Counted from the stretch's first letter, positions 11,270-22,910 are shown. The stretch is 64,000 nucleotides of DNA from Amia ocellicauda (GCF_036373705.1 NC_089863.1:36111227-36175226); one strand, 5' to 3'. A program made the numbers and translations. Notes: a model not told the origin generated them from the letters alone.

Positions 11270-11891
11270 ATACATACATACATACATATACACGGAAAAT
11301 AAATAATAGAATTATGAATCACAATAAGATGTAATGAAGTACAGAAAAAGAAAATGTAATAAAATGTGATCTTTAATACATACAAATAAAGAAAATAGGT
11401 ATACCATTTCCAGATTCCTTTTTTGAAATACAATGACATGCATTACAAACGAGTATTTACATTATATTTACAGCCGGTGCTCGTGTGTCACTGTGTCCCT
11501 CAGGCTGTGGTTGGCGCTGACATATTGGGCAGAATGTGTCCCTTATTTTGGGCTAAAGCTTTCTGTGGAGGGGAACGTGGGTGAGTTTGTACCATTCTTG
11601 GGGGGCTCTGCCTTGTTGGGGCGGAGCTGTGATCCAGGTGAACAGCAGATCGGGCATAGGTGGGCATGTGGGCAGAGGAGTAGGAAGGCCGGTCAAGCAA
11701 ATAAGCTTGCTAAGGTACGCAGCAGCAGCAAGCAGCCCCCCCATCCAGCCAGCCAGCCAGTCTGGCTGGCAGTGACTGAGTGGTTGACAGACGGCAAGCA
11801 ACGGAATGTACGTGCTCTGTGATGTCATAGCAGTCAGCTGAGAGAGGCTCGTGATGTCATGGCTGAGCTGGCTGGCTGTCTGGCTGGCTGG

Positions 11892-11937
<46 letters not shown>

Positions 11938-11950
11938 GTCTGTCTGTCTG
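11270..11950 (-). mobile_element. Chimeric LINE-tail repeat, unit B (copy 2)
   Basis: Same arrangement as 5105-5960, but with a shorter middle: the GC-rich head is joined sooner to the LINE tail. It ends in a GT run (11,894-11,940) that adjoins the 3' end of the full LINE. The Gmr1-like element sits in the CATA run of its tail. Confidence 0.7.
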
Positions 11951-12207
11951 TCAATTCATTTCAATTCAATTCAAAGGTGCTTTATTGGCATGATCTATCA
12001 CAATATTGCCAAAGCAGATACAAATGTTCTATCAATCAAGACAAAACATTGCAATACAAGATTCAGTGGAACAAATATAGTACACATTGAAATAAAATTA
12101 AGTAGGATATAAACCATATTTGTTGTTTGTATCAAAATTTGTGTCATGACATCAGAAAAATCACTGTTTTTATTTTGTTTTGCAAATGGAGTGCCACAGG
12201 CTGGTGT

Positions 12208-15200
12208 CTACACACTGTCTCGCAGGCTGTGGCAGGTGGATACATATTGCGCTGCTAAGAAGGCAGTGCGCTCCTCCTCTCCCAGCAGGACGGGGAGTTT
12301 GCAGCAATCGGGGATCATGCTGAACTCAGGGATATGCATTTTTAATATTTTAAAGTATGTCTCCCTGATTTTTGTGTATTTAGGGCAGGACAGCAGGAAA
12401 TGCGCCTGTGTTTCGACCTCCCCTAGGTCACACTGGCTGCACAGCCGCTCTTCTCTGGCAACCCAGAATTTTCTGTAGCGGCCTTTTTCAATGGCGAGGC
12501 TGTGGTCACTGAGCCTGTATTTAGTTAGATTTTGTCTCTCTTTTATATTTTGGATTTTTAAGTATTCAGCCAATGTAATGTTTCTATTCAGGGCCTGGTA
12601 GCATTCCAATTTGTTTTGTAATTCTAATTCGTGTCTCTAATCTTTTGTGTATTTGCTTTTCAGGTACATGTCAATTTTCCCAATTGTTGTTGTTTTGGTC
12701 ATTGTGTGTTCGGGCTCTGTGAGCCTCAGAGCCGTGGGGGCGTTTCTGTGTACGTGTAAGATGTTTTTATTAAATTCTAGGTGGAATATTTCCATGGGGC
12801 TTTTGTCCCAATTGTTGTTATTGAGGTTCATGAGGGGACCCCACACTTCGCTCCCATATAGCAGGATTGGTTGGATGATGGAGTTTAATATTTTAATCCA
12901 AATACTTATTGGTATTGTTGTTTTCCCAAATTGTGTCTTTATGGCATAAAATGCCCGGCGTGCCTTGTCTTTTAATGCGTTTATAGCCAGGCTGAAGCTC
13001 CCTGACGCACTGATGGTCAGGCCAAGGTAGTTGTATCTGGTGCAGTGCTCTAATCCAGTGCTGCCCAGAGTGAAGCGGTACCTGTTTCCCTGAGATGGGG
13101 CTTTTTTCTGGAAAACCATAACTCTGGTCTTGTCCAGATTGACTGCCAGGGCCCATTTCTGACAGTACTGCTCTAGCAGCGCCAGGTTCTGCTGAAGCCC
13201 CTGCTCTGTGGGCGACAGCAGCACCAGGTCGTCTGCATAGAGCAGGAACTTGATCTCTGTGTCATGGAGAGTTAGGCTGCGGGCGTCAGACTGCTCCAAC
13301 ACTGTGGCCAACTCGATGATGTAGATGTTGAACAGTGTTGGACTCAGACTGCAGCCCTGTCTCACTCCCCGCCCCTGAGTGAAGAACTCTGTTCTTGAGT
13401 TGCCAATTTGAACTCCGCATTTGTTTTCAGAATACATTGATTTAATGATGTCATAAACTTTACCCCCTACACCACTCTGTAGAAGTTTATAAAATAATCC
13501 CTTGTGCCAGATTGAGTCAAATGCCTTTCTAAAGTCTACAAAACAGGCAAATATTTTTCCTTTATTGTTTTGGGTATATTTATTTATGAGGGTGTGTAGA
13601 GTGTAAATATGATCGGTTGTGCGGTGTTTTGGTAGGAAGCCAATCTGACTCTTATTCAGGACACTGTGCTTGGTAAGGAAGGCCAGTATCTGGGCGTTGA
13701 TGATACTGCAGAACACCTTCCCCAGGTTACTGCTCACACAGCTGCCCCAGTAGTTATTGGGGTCTAATTTGTCTCCACTTTTAAAAATCGGGGTGATCAA
13801 TCCTTGATTCCCGACCTCAGGGAAACACCCGGCTCTCAGCACCAGGTTAAAGAGTTTGAGCAGAGCCTCCTGCAGCTGCGGGCTGCTGTGCTTCAGCATC
13901 TCAGGGCTGATGCTGTCGGGGCCGCTGGCTTTCCTGGGTTTGAGGATTTTGAGTTGATGTTTTAGTTCCTGTATTGTAAATGGGTTATCTAAGGGATTTT
14001 GGTTATTCTTAATGATTTCTTCCAATTTATTTAGGTTTTTTAATATTTTAACCTGTTCTGGCTTTGGATTGTTTTCAACATTTTGGTAAAATTTTTCAAA
14101 GTGTGTTTTCCAGATTTCTCCATTTTGAATTGGTATTTCATTTTTTGTTTTTGGGGTATTTATTCTGCCCATATAGTGGTCTTTTTTCTTACTGAGGAGT
14201 TGCTTGTAGTGCCGCAGGGCCTGGCAGTAGCTGAGGCGAGCCTCCTGGTTGTCGGGCTCTCTGTGTTTAGTGTTGGAGAGATGTCTCAGGTGTTTCCTAG
14301 AAGTTTCACACTCCTGGTCACACCACTGTTCTTTTTTTCTTTTAGACGATTTCATATTTTGGTTTTTAATTGTTTTAATGTTTGATTTTAAAGCCAGTCT
14401 CTCAAATATTTCATTCAGTGTTTTGGTGGCTGAGTTTATTCCGTTTTGGTTTATTTGATAGTGTGAGGATTGATATCTGTCTAACATGTTTTCAATCTCA
14501 TCACTATTCAGGGCTCTTGTGTAGTTCTCTGTGCTGGGCTCTGACCATCTCTAACTGGGTGGCAGGGAGACCAGTTTTGTGGGAAGTTTGGCTCTGACTT
14601 GTGGCTGCGCTGATCTTTTTAGGTAAAGTGTTATTTGGCTGTGGTCTGATAGTGGAGATTGTTGTCTGACTATAAACGCATTGTTGGCTTGTGGGTCCAG
14701 GTCAGTTATGGCGTAGTCCACCACACTGCTGCCCAGAGCCGAGCAGTATGTGAATCTCCCCAGAGAGTACCCCCTGGTCCTGCCATTGATGATATATAGA
14801 CCCAGGCTTTTACATAGGCGCACTACCTGCTTCCTGCTCTTGTTTACCACGCTGTCGTGGCTGTGTCAGTGTGGAGGTGTGTGTGTGGCACAGCGGGGAG
14901 TCTCCGAACAGGTGTGTGTTCCCCTCTGTATTGATGTAGTCCATCTCTCTGCCAGTCCTGGCATTGAGATCGCCACACAGCAGTACAGAGCCCAGGGTCT
15001 GGAAGTGGCAGATTTCGTTTTGAAGCTCATGAAAGCCTTCCTCATTATAGTAGGGGGAGTCTGCGGGTGGCATATAAATTGCACATAGGTATATATCTGT
15101 GTTATTTTGTAGGGTGTCTTTTCTGATTTTCATCCACAGGTGTGTGTCTCCTCTCTGTACTGGGCATAGGGCTGCTCGGAGCTCCTCCCTGTACCACACG

Positions 15201-15441
15201 ATAATCCCCCACGAGGCCCTGCCACACCTGACTTTGGGTTTTTTATAGGAGGGCACAATCAGCTCCCTGTATCCATTGTATCCATCCAGTGTATAGACAT
15301 ATCTGCACAGCACCAAGTCTCTACAAGAATGAAAACATCTGAACTATTTACAGTGTTGATCAGTTCAGGGCCTGTGCTCTTCATTCCAAAAGTTGAGGAG
15401 CGTAAACCCTGCATATTCCAACTGCTTATTTTAAAGGACAT
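12208..15441 (-). pseudogene. LINE ORF2: endonuclease and reverse transcriptase
   Basis: The APE-type endonuclease (15,441-14,551, in at least two frames) shows SSWNMQGL, a catalytic Glu in VETW, CGDLNARTG, SVVDYAIT and SDHSQITL. The reverse transcriptase is one long open frame, 14,487-12,637, 616 codons. It has GPDSISPEMLK, the Arg-Gln-Gly-Cys box RGVRQGCSLSPTLFN, the catalytic LLYADDLVLLS at about 13,240, and thumb-region motifs. The C-terminus (12,609-12,208) has a zinc-type CSQCDLGEVETQAHFLLSCP motif. The protein nicks target DNA and primes reverse transcription there. An in-frame join between the reverse transcriptase and C-terminal pieces is lost near 12,620. Confidence 0.9.
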
Positions 15442-15652
15442 GTTAATATATTTTATTATACTTGTCTCTTCTACATAAGAAAGTTTAATTTGTGGTCTAC
15501 AACTGATATTATATTACTATTAATAATTATATATGGATATACATAATAATCACTCAAAGATTTTATCTTTGCATCAAAATATCAGAATAATTAAATCACA
15601 TTTTTTCTTACTCTCCATCTCCACAACCATATATATGTGTGTTGAGGCTCAG

Positions 15653-17527
15653 TTAACTCAGCAGTGTGGTACAGATGACACTGAGGAGTTGCCTTATCTG
15701 GGCCAGCTGGGCAGCATCGGGCTTCCAGGCTCTGGAAGCCGCTGCTGCGTGGCTGTGTGGCTGTGCTGGTCCCCGGCTGTCCGCTCTGCTGTGCTGGATG
15801 GGCCCTCTGGGGATGGGGGGGTGGGGAATGGGGCCGTGGGGTCTCAGGGGCTGGGGCTGGGGTGGAGCCGGTGGCTGGGGATGTGGCCGGGGGCTGGGGG
15901 GTTTGCTCCTGGTCTCGAGGTGGGGGTGTGTGGGGTTTCGGCCCAGGGTTGTGTCCTTGAGGACCTTTGAGATGATCCTCACACCCGTCTTGTTGAGGTG
16001 GACGTGGTCATACAGGTGATGTGGCTGGATGTCTCAGTGGTGTGCCAGGTGGACGTTGGGGAGGAGGGCACATCTTCGGGACACTTCTGCGTTGATGGCC
16101 TGGATGATGTGCAGGGGCACGTCTGTGCGGGGCAGCAGTGTGGAGATGGAAATTTTGGCAGTTGGGAATTCCTCTGTGGCTTTCGTTGCTACCTGTCTCA
16201 GGGCTGAGGCCACATCGCCCCTGCGGGCACTCAGGTCGTTAGTGCCGGTGTGGATGAGGATGTGTTTGACTTGGCAAAGCCTCCTCTTGGAGAGCAGCTC
16301 CAGGGCTCTCTGTGCTGTGGAGCACCAAAGCTTTTTCACTTTTCGGCCAGGGAAGAGTCGCCTCTCAACCAGGAACTTCCCATTGGATTCGCTCAGAATG
16401 ACCACCTCTGCGTTGACCTGCTACTCCGGGTTTGCGTCGGGAGTGGTGGGGGCAGCGGGTGTGTTTTGGGGGAGTGGCGTTTCAGGGGGTTGTGTATTAG
16501 TGGCAGGTCTGGTGATAGTGGGTGTGTCAGGAGTGGTGGGGAGTGTGGGTGGATCAGTGGGTGCGTCAGGGGTTGGAGGTGTTGTGGGGTCAGTGCAGTG
16601 CAGTCTCTGTGCTCCAGTGATGTGTAGCTCCTCTCTTAGCTCCTCCAGCTGGCTCTGCAGGCTCCTTAGCTGGCTGTGCTGGGGTGTCCTGGTCAGCTCC
16701 TCCCTCGCTCTGCGCAGCTCCGTCCTCAGGGTTTGGCTCTGCTCCTCCAGGTCTCTCACTGCTGCTCTCAGCTCATGGATCTCAGCCTTGTGCTGCATCT
16801 TTAGTCTGTGCATCTCATCCCGGAGCTGATCGCACAAGGAGGTCTGGGCCAGGGTGCTCAAGGTCTGCTCCCTGAACTCCGCAAACTCCAGCTCCAGCAC
16901 TGATAGGCATTCCTTTAGTGTTTTAATGTTGCTGGAGAGTTTTGGGGAGACAGGGGGGCAGTCTGTGGGAGATGGGGCACTGTCTGGCTCCGTGTGGCTG
17001 GGGGCAGACTGCAGGGTGGCCGGCTCTGGCTCTTGTTTCTCTACCTCAGTCTGCTGCTTTGAGGTGTGGAAGCCGAGAGCTAATTGGTCCAGGCTGCTCT
17101 CGCTGCCCTGCACCATGATGGTCCCGTTGTGGTATACATTAAAAGTGAGCATCACACTGTCTGTGTCTTTCTCTACCAGCACTGAGATCTGCCTGCCTCT
17201 GCTAATGCCCCTCTTGTTGTTATTGGGGTATGTCTGGCACAGGGTTTTGTGAAAGGCGGTGTAGAACAGTAGATTGTTCTTGACCCTGTTTTCTCCTTTA
17301 CCGGTGTAGTCTAGGATGAGGGTCTCAGGAGATGCTCTCATCACAGCTTGTTTGTAGTCCTTCTTAGCCTGTGCAGAGCGAATGTCTTCAGGGTATCGGA
17401 TTTCAAAAGGCAGCTCTGCAGTCAGACTGCTGTTTGATAGATTTCTATCAGTCTCAGTGGCAGTTGGGCTCTCTCCTACTGTCACTCTATTCAAATCGGA
17501 GCTCTGCATTTTCATTGGCTGAGTCAA
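15653..17527 (-). pseudogene. LINE ORF1 with coiled coil and SGNH esterase
   Basis: The start Met is at 17,527. The first 200 residues form a domain of unknown fold, and residues about 210-310 are a Leu/Glu/Arg heptad coiled coil. A Pro/Thr linker (about 320-365) is followed by a frame change near 16,410. The esterase domain then has block I ILSESNGK (nucleophile Ser), block III HTGTNDL and block V YDHVHLN (Asp/His), so all catalytic blocks can be seen. A TGA at about 16,032-16,034 lies between block III and block V, and the same TGA is present in the copy at 3165-4970. A Pro-rich tail ends at 15,653. In relatives ORF1 binds RNA and the esterase may act on membranes or lipids; its role is unsettled. 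Confidence 0.85.
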
Positions 17528-17816
17528 CTACTGAGAATGCTTATTTATTTTATTAATACATATTTTTTTGTGTAATTATTTGTCTCTTACCTCCAATTCT
17601 TGTCTTCAGCTTTTCTTTTCTGACTTTTCTTCCTGAACTGTCTCTCTGCTTTCTTCTTTTTGTGTTTCTCTTAAAATTATTATTTTTTGAATACTTTTTC
17701 TTCTGAATTTCTATTCCATGTCTTCTGTGTATGTTTATAGTGCTATATATTCATTTGTAAATGACAAATTAAATCCGCTTATGTATAAAAACAAATGTTT
17801 TTTAGGAGCTCATTTT

Positions 17817-17819
<3 letters not shown>

Positions 17820-17858
<39 letters not shown>

Positions 17859-17912
17859 AATTTCATTTGTATTGTCAAAGCAATTGGACATACATACACA
17901 TACATACATATA
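17820..17912. repeat. (CT)n, LINE tail and CATA microsatellite
   Basis: Same block as at 4972-5105, again directly upstream of the LINE 5' end on the minus strand. The Tc1 element at 17,913 inserted into the TACATA run at a TA. Confidence 0.8.
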
Positions 17913-19050
17913 CACTCACCTAAAGGATTATTAGGAACACCTGTTCAATTTCTCATTAATGCAATTATCTAATCAACCAATCACATGGCAGTTGCTTCAA
18001 TGCATTTAGGGGTGTGGTCCTGGTCAAGACAATCTCCTGAACTCCAAACTGAATGTCTGAATGGGAATGAAAGGTGATTTAAGCAATTTTGAGCGTGGCA
18101 TGGTTGTTGGTGCCAGACGGGCCGGTCTGAGTATTTCACAATCTGCTCAGTTACTGGGATTTTCACGCACAACCATTTCTAGGGTTTACAAAGAATGGTG
18201 TGAAAAGGGAAAAACATCCAGTATGCGGCAGTCCTGTGGGCGAAAATGCCTTGTTGATGCTAGAGCTCAGAGGAGAATGGGCCGACTCGATTCAAGCTGA
18301 TAGAAGAGCAACTTTGACTGAAATAACCACTCGCTACAACCGAGGTATGCAGCAAAGCATTTGTGATGCCACAACACGTACAACCTTGAGGCGGATGGGC
18401 TACAACAGCAGAAGACCCCACTGGGTACCACTCATCTCCACTACAAATAGGAAAAAGAGGTGAGACATTCAGATGGTAGAGTCAGAATTTGGCGTAAACA
18501 GAATGAGAACATGGATCCATCAAGTCTTGTTACCACTGTGCAGGCTGGTGGTGGTGGTGTAATGGTGTGGGGGATGTCTTCTTGGCACACTTTAGGCCCC
18601 TTAGTGCCAATTGGGCATCGTTTAAATGCTACGGCCTACCTGAGCATTGTTTCTGACCACGTCCATCCCTTTTTGACCACCATGTACCCATCCTCTGATG
18701 GCTACTTCCAGCAGGATAATGCACCATGTCACAAAGGTGGAATCATTTCAAATTGGTTTCTTGAACATGAAAATGAGTTCACTGTACTAAACTGGCCCCC
18801 ACCGTCACCAGATCTCAACCCAATAGAGCATCTTTGGGATGTGGTGGAACGGGAGCTTCGTGCCCTGGATGTGCATCCCACAAATCTCCATCAACTGCAA
18901 GATGCTATCCTATCAATATGGGCCAACATTTCTAAAGAATGCTTTCAGCACCTTGTTGAATCAATGCCACGTAGAATTAAAGCAGTTCTGAAGGCGAAAG
19001 GGGGTAAAACACAGTATTAGTATGGTGTTCCTAATAATCCTTTAGGTGAG
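17913..19050 (+). mobile_element. Tc1/mariner transposon 'T36' (copy 1)
   Basis: The terminal inverted repeat starts CACTCACCTAAAGGATTATT. The other end, AATAATCCTTTAGGTGAG, stops two bases short of the expected end and the TA target. There the sequence passes directly into the 5S spacer, so the right edge has been cut by recombination. Other copies lie at 41,721-41,930 and 53,035-54,023 as two halves of one element. Confidence 0.92.
18067..19020 (+). pseudogene. Tc1-type transposase, DD36E spacing, internally deleted
   Basis: Cut-and-paste transposase. The N-terminal helix-turn-helix region (LSNFERGMVVGARRAGLSIS, LGFSRTTISRVYKEW) is followed by a frame change near 18,290 and a second DNA-binding part ending NRKKR at 18,463. 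The next segment, which in the copy at 53.4 kb contains the first catalytic Asp (WSDESRF), is missing here. The rest is open to a TAG at 19,018-19,020. It carries the second Asp in YFQQDNAPCH and the catalytic Glu in SPDLNPIEHLWD, with 36 residues between them as counted. The protein cannot be active without the first Asp. Confidence 0.9.
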
Positions 19051-19249
19051 TTCATCGTAGCTCTTAATACTCTCTATCTGTCTGGAGGAGATTTAATTGA
19101 AGTATTGTACACGCACCCAGCTACTGTCAACACCCTTTCCTGCACTGATATTTTTTCCTCCATTATTCTATATATTTTTTTTTTTTTTTGCTGGAAATTC
19201 CGTCAATACCCGCCAGCCTTTAAGAGACATCATGCAGCCAGACATCTCG

Positions 19250-19369
19250 GCTTGCGGCCACACCGTCCTGAATGCGCCCGATCTCGTCAGATCTCGGAAG
19301 CTAAACGGGGCAGGACCTGGTCAGTACTTGAATGTGAGACCTCCTGGAAATACCTGGTGCTGCAAGCTT
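19250..19369 (+). rRNA. 5S rRNA-like copy 1 (class II)
   Basis: Starts GCTTGCGGCC and closes with GCTGCAAGC, so helix I pairs. The C-box reads TTGAATGTGAGACC instead of the consensus TTGGATGGGAGACC. Confidence 0.75.
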
Positions 19370-19576
19370 TTACGTCTCCTGGGTAACTTCATCGTAGCTC
19401 TTAATACTCTCTTTCTGTCTCCAGGAGATATAATTGAAGAATTGTACACGTACCCGGCTACTTTCAACACCCTTTGCTGCACTGGTATATTTCCCTCTAT
19501 TTTTCTTTTTTTTTTTGCTGGCAGTTCCGTCAATACCCGCCAGCCTTTAAGAGACATCATGCAGCCAGGCATCTTG

Positions 19577-19696
19577 GCTTGCGCCCACACCATCCTGAAC
19601 GCGCCCGATCTCGTCAGATCTCGGAAGCTAAACGGGGCAGGGCCTGGTCAGTACTTGGATGGGAGACTTCCTAGAAATACCAGGTGCTGCAAGCTT
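19577..19696 (+). rRNA. 5S rRNA-like copy 2 (class I)
   Basis: The C-box is TTGGATGGGAGACT, close to the vertebrate consensus. One change in the 5' strand (GCTTGCGCCC) weakens helix I at its inner end. Confidence 0.75.
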
Positions 19697-19905
19697 TTTA
19701 CGTCTCCTGGGTAACTTCATCGTAGCTCTTAATACTCTCTTTCTGTCTCCAGGAGATATAATTGAAGAATTGTACACGTACCCGGCTACTTTCAACACCC
19801 TTTGCTGCACTGGTATATTTCCCTCTATTTTTCTTTTTTTTTTTTGCTGGCAGTTCCGTCAATACCCGCCAGCCTTTAAGAGACATCATGCAGCCAGGCA
19901 TCTCG

Positions 19906-20025
19906 GCTTGCGGCCACACCATCCTGAACGCGCCCGATCTCGTCAGATCTCGGAAGCTAAATGGGGCAGGACCTGGTCAGTACTTGAATGTGAGACCTCC
20001 TGGAAATACCAGGTGCTGCAAGCTT
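19906..20025 (+). rRNA. 5S rRNA-like copy 3 (class II)
   Basis: Helix I is intact. The A-box region reads AAGCTAAATGGGG and the C-box TTGAATGTGAGACC. Confidence 0.75.
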
Positions 20026-20243
20026 TTACGTCTCCTGGGTAACTTTATCGTAGCTCTTAATACTCTCTTTCAGTCTGCAGGAGATATAATTGAAGAATTG
20101 TACACGTACCCGGCTACTTTCAACACCCTTTCCTGCACTGATATTTTTCCCTCCATTTTTCTATTTTTTTTTTTTTTCTTTTTGCTGGAAGTTCCGTCAA
20201 TACCCGCCAACCTTTAAGAGACATCATGCAGCCAGGCCTTTCG

Positions 20244-20363
20244 GCTTGTGGCCACACCGTCCTGAATGCGCCCGATCTCGTCAGATCTCGGAAGCTAAAC
20301 GGGGCAGGGCCTGGTCAGTACTTGGATGGGAGACCTCCTAGAAATACCAGGTGCTACAAGCTT
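20244..20363 (+). rRNA. 5S rRNA-like copy 4 (class I), compensated helix I
   Basis: Starts GCTTGTGGCC and closes GCTACAAGC. The C-to-T change at position 6 is matched by G-to-A in the 3' strand, keeping a Watson-Crick pair. The C-box is the consensus TTGGATGGGAGACC. One of the best candidates for a working gene in the array. Confidence 0.8.
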
Positions 20364-20572
20364 TTTACGTCTCCTGGGTAACTTCATCGTAGCTCTTAAT
20401 ACTCTCTTTCTGTCTCCAGGAGATATAATTGAAGAATTGTACACGTACCCGGCTACTTTCAACACCCTTTGCTGCACTGGTATATTTCCCTCTATTTTTC
20501 TTTTTTTTTTTTGCTGGCAGTTCCGTCAATACCCGCCAGCCTTTAAGAGACATCATGCAGCCAGGCATCTTG

Positions 20573-20692
20573 GCTTGCGGCCACACCATCCTGAACTCGC
20601 CCGATCTCGTCAGATCTTGGAAGCTAAACGGGGCAGGACCTGGTCGGTACATGAATGTGAGACCTCCTAGAAATACCTGGTGCTGCAAGCTT
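20573..20692 (+). rRNA. 5S rRNA-like copy 5 (class II)
   Basis: Has ACATGAATGTGAGACC in the C-box region and GATCTTGG in place of GATCTCGG. Confidence 0.7.
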
Positions 20693-20907
20693 TTACGTCT
20701 CCTGGGTAACTTTATCGTAGCTCTTAATACTCTCTATCTGTCTGGAGGAGATATAATTGAAGTATTGTACACGTACCCAGCTACTGTCAACACCCTTTGC
20801 TGCATGATATTTTTCCATCCATTTTTCTTTTTTTTTTTTTTTTTTTTGCTGGAAGTTCCGTCAATACCCGCCAACCTTTAAGAGACATCATGCAGCCAGG
20901 CCTCTTG

Positions 20908-21028
20908 GCTTGCGGCCACACCGTCCTGAATGCGCCCGATCTCGTCAGATCTCGGAAGCTAAACGGGGCAGGGCCTGGTCAGTAGTTGGATGGGAGACCT
21001 CCTAGTAATACCAGGTGCTGCAAGCCTT
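20908..21028 (+). rRNA. 5S rRNA-like copy 6 (class I)
   Basis: The C-box TTGGATGGGAGACC is kept, preceded by AGTAG instead of AGTAC. The 3' end reads GCAAGCCTTTT. Confidence 0.75.
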
Positions 21029-21235
21029 TTACGTCTCCTGGGTAACTTCATCGTAGCTCTTAATACTCTCTTTCTGTCTGGAGGAGATATAATTGAAGAA
21101 TTGTACACGTACCTGGCTACTTTCAACACCCTTTGCTGCACTGGTATATTTCCCTCTATTTTTTTTTTTTTTTTTGCTGGCAGTTCCGTCAATACCCGCC
21201 AGCCTTTAAGAGACATCATGCAGCCAGGCATCTTG

Positions 21236-21355
21236 GCTTGCGGCCACACCATCCTGAACGCGGCCGATCTCGTCAGATCTCGGAAGCTAAACGGGGCAGG
21301 ACCTGGTCAGTACATGAAAGTGAGACCTCCTGGAATTACCTAGTGCTGCAAGCTT
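21236..21355 (+). rRNA. 5S rRNA-like copy 7 (class II)
   Basis: The C-box region is ACATGAAAGTGAGACC. The 3' part is altered (GGAATTACCTAGTGC), so this copy is among the more diverged. Confidence 0.65.
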
Positions 21356-21563
21356 TTACGTCTCCTGGGTAACTTTATCGTAGCTCTTAATACTCTCTTT
21401 CTGTCTGGAGAAGATATAATTGAAGAATTGTACACGTACCCGTCTACTTTCAACACCCTTTGCTGCACTGGTATTTTTCCCTCTATTTTTCTTTTTTTGT
21501 TTTGCTGGCAGTTCCGTCAATACCCGCCAGCCTTTAAGAGACATCATGCAGCCAGGCATCTCG

Positions 21564-21683
21564 GCTTGCGGCCACACCATCCTGAACGCGCCCGATCTCG
21601 TCAGATCTCGGAAGCTAAACGGGGCAGGACCTGGTCAGTACATGAATGTGAGACCTCCTGGAAATACCTTGTGCTGCAAGCTT
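21564..21683 (+). rRNA. 5S rRNA-like copy 8 (class II)
   Basis: Resembles copy 5 with ACATGAATGTGAGACC. It follows another class II copy, ending the strict alternation of the first seven. Confidence 0.7.
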
Positions 21684-21896
21684 TTACGTCTCCTGGGTAA
21701 CTTTATCGTAGCTCTTAATACTCTCTATCTGTCTGGAGGAGATTTAATTGAAGTATTGTACACGCACCCAGCTACTGTCAACACCCTTTGCTGCACTGAT
21801 ATTTTTCCATCCATCCATTTTTTTTTTTTTTTTTTTGCTGGAAGTTCCGTCAATACCCGCCAACCTTTAAGAGACATCATGCAGCCAGGCCTTTCG

Positions 21897-22016
21897 GCTT
21901 GTGGCCACACCGTCCTGAATGCGCCCGATCTCGTCAGATCTCGGAAGCTAAACGGGGCAGGGCCTGGTCAGTACTTGGATGGGAGACCTCCTAGAAATAC
22001 CAGGTGCTGCAAGCTT
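21897..22016 (+). rRNA. 5S rRNA-like copy 9 (class I)
   Basis: Starts GCTTGTGGCC with GCTGCAAGC at the end (a T-G wobble in helix I) and has the consensus C-box. Its upstream spacer has an extra CCAT repeat before the poly-T. Confidence 0.75.
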
Positions 22017-22236
22017 TTTACGTCTCCTGGGTAACTTCATCGTAGCTCTTAATACTCTCTTTCTGTCTCCAGGAGATATAATTGAAGAATTGTACATGTA
22101 CCCGGCTACTTTCAACACCCTGTCCTGCACTGATATTTTTCCCTCCATTTTTCTATTTATTTATTTTTTATTTTTTGCTGGAAGTTCCGTCAATACCCGC
22201 CAGCCTTTAAGAGACATCATGCAGCCCGGCCTCTTG

Positions 22237-22357
22237 GCTTGCGGCCACACCGTCCTGAACACGTCCGATCTCATCAGATCTCGGAAGCTAAACGGGGCAG
22301 GGCCTCGTCAGTACTTGGATGGGAGACCTCCTGGAAATACCTGGTGCTGCAAGCCTT
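22237..22357 (+). rRNA. 5S rRNA-like copy 10 (class I)
   Basis: Consensus C-box. Changes in the stem-loop part (AACACGTCCGATCTCATCAG) distinguish it. Confidence 0.7.
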
Positions 22358-22575
22358 TTACGTCTCCTGGGAAACTTCATCGTAGCTCTTAATACTCTCT
22401 ATCTGTCTGGAGGAGATATAATTGAAGTATTGTACACGTACCCGGCTACTTTCAACAGCCTTTGCTGCACTGATATTTTTCCCTCCATTTTCCTTTTTTT
22501 TTTTTTTTTTTTTTTGCTGGAAGTTCCGTCAATACCCGCCAACCTTTAAGAGACATCATGCAGCCAGGCCTTTCG

Positions 22576-22695
22576 GCTTGTGGCCACACCGTCCTGAATG
22601 CGCCCGATCTCGTCAGATCTCGGAAGTTAAATGGGGCAGGACCTGGTCAGTACTTAAATGTGAGACCTCCTGGAAATACCAGGTGCTGCCAGCTT
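22576..22695 (+). rRNA. 5S rRNA-like copy 11 (class II)
   Basis: The A-box is altered (GAAGTTAAATGGGG), the C-box reads CTTAAATGTGAGACC, and the 3' strand of helix I has GCTGCCAGC, breaking one pair and the HindIII site. Confidence 0.65.
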
Positions 22696-22910
22696 TTTAC
22701 GTCTCCTGGGAAACTTCATCGTAGCTCTTAATACTCTCTTTCTGTCTCCAGGAGATATAATTGAAGAATTGTACACGTACCCGGCTACTTTCAACACCCT
22801 TTTCTGCACTGATATTTTTCCCTCCATTTTTCTTTTTTCTTCATTATTTTGCTGGAAGTTCCGTCAATATCCTCCAGCCTTTAAGAGACATCATGCAGCC
22901 AGGCCTCTTG

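Larger units (their letters stand above)
11952..17815 (-). mobile_element. Near full-length esterase-type LINE (copy 2)
   Basis: The minus strand carries a 5' UTR (17,815-17,528), ORF1 (17,527-15,653), ORF2 with endonuclease, reverse transcriptase and a C-terminal zinc motif (15,441-12,208), and a 3' UTR ending AATAAAGCACC...TTGAATTGAATTG at about 11,955-11,985. No long poly(A) is present; the tail is an AATTG-type repeat, typical of several I- and L2-group fish LINEs. A TCTG run follows at the insertion edge. The clade is not resolved. A few frame changes and an in-frame stop make it inactive as it stands. Confidence 0.9.

Noticed and set aside
15533-16829. Long plus-strand open frames rich in Trp, Gly and Val
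   Set aside because: They are the antisense of the Pro-rich and esterase parts of the LINE ORF1; the minus-strand reading has all the domain motifs.
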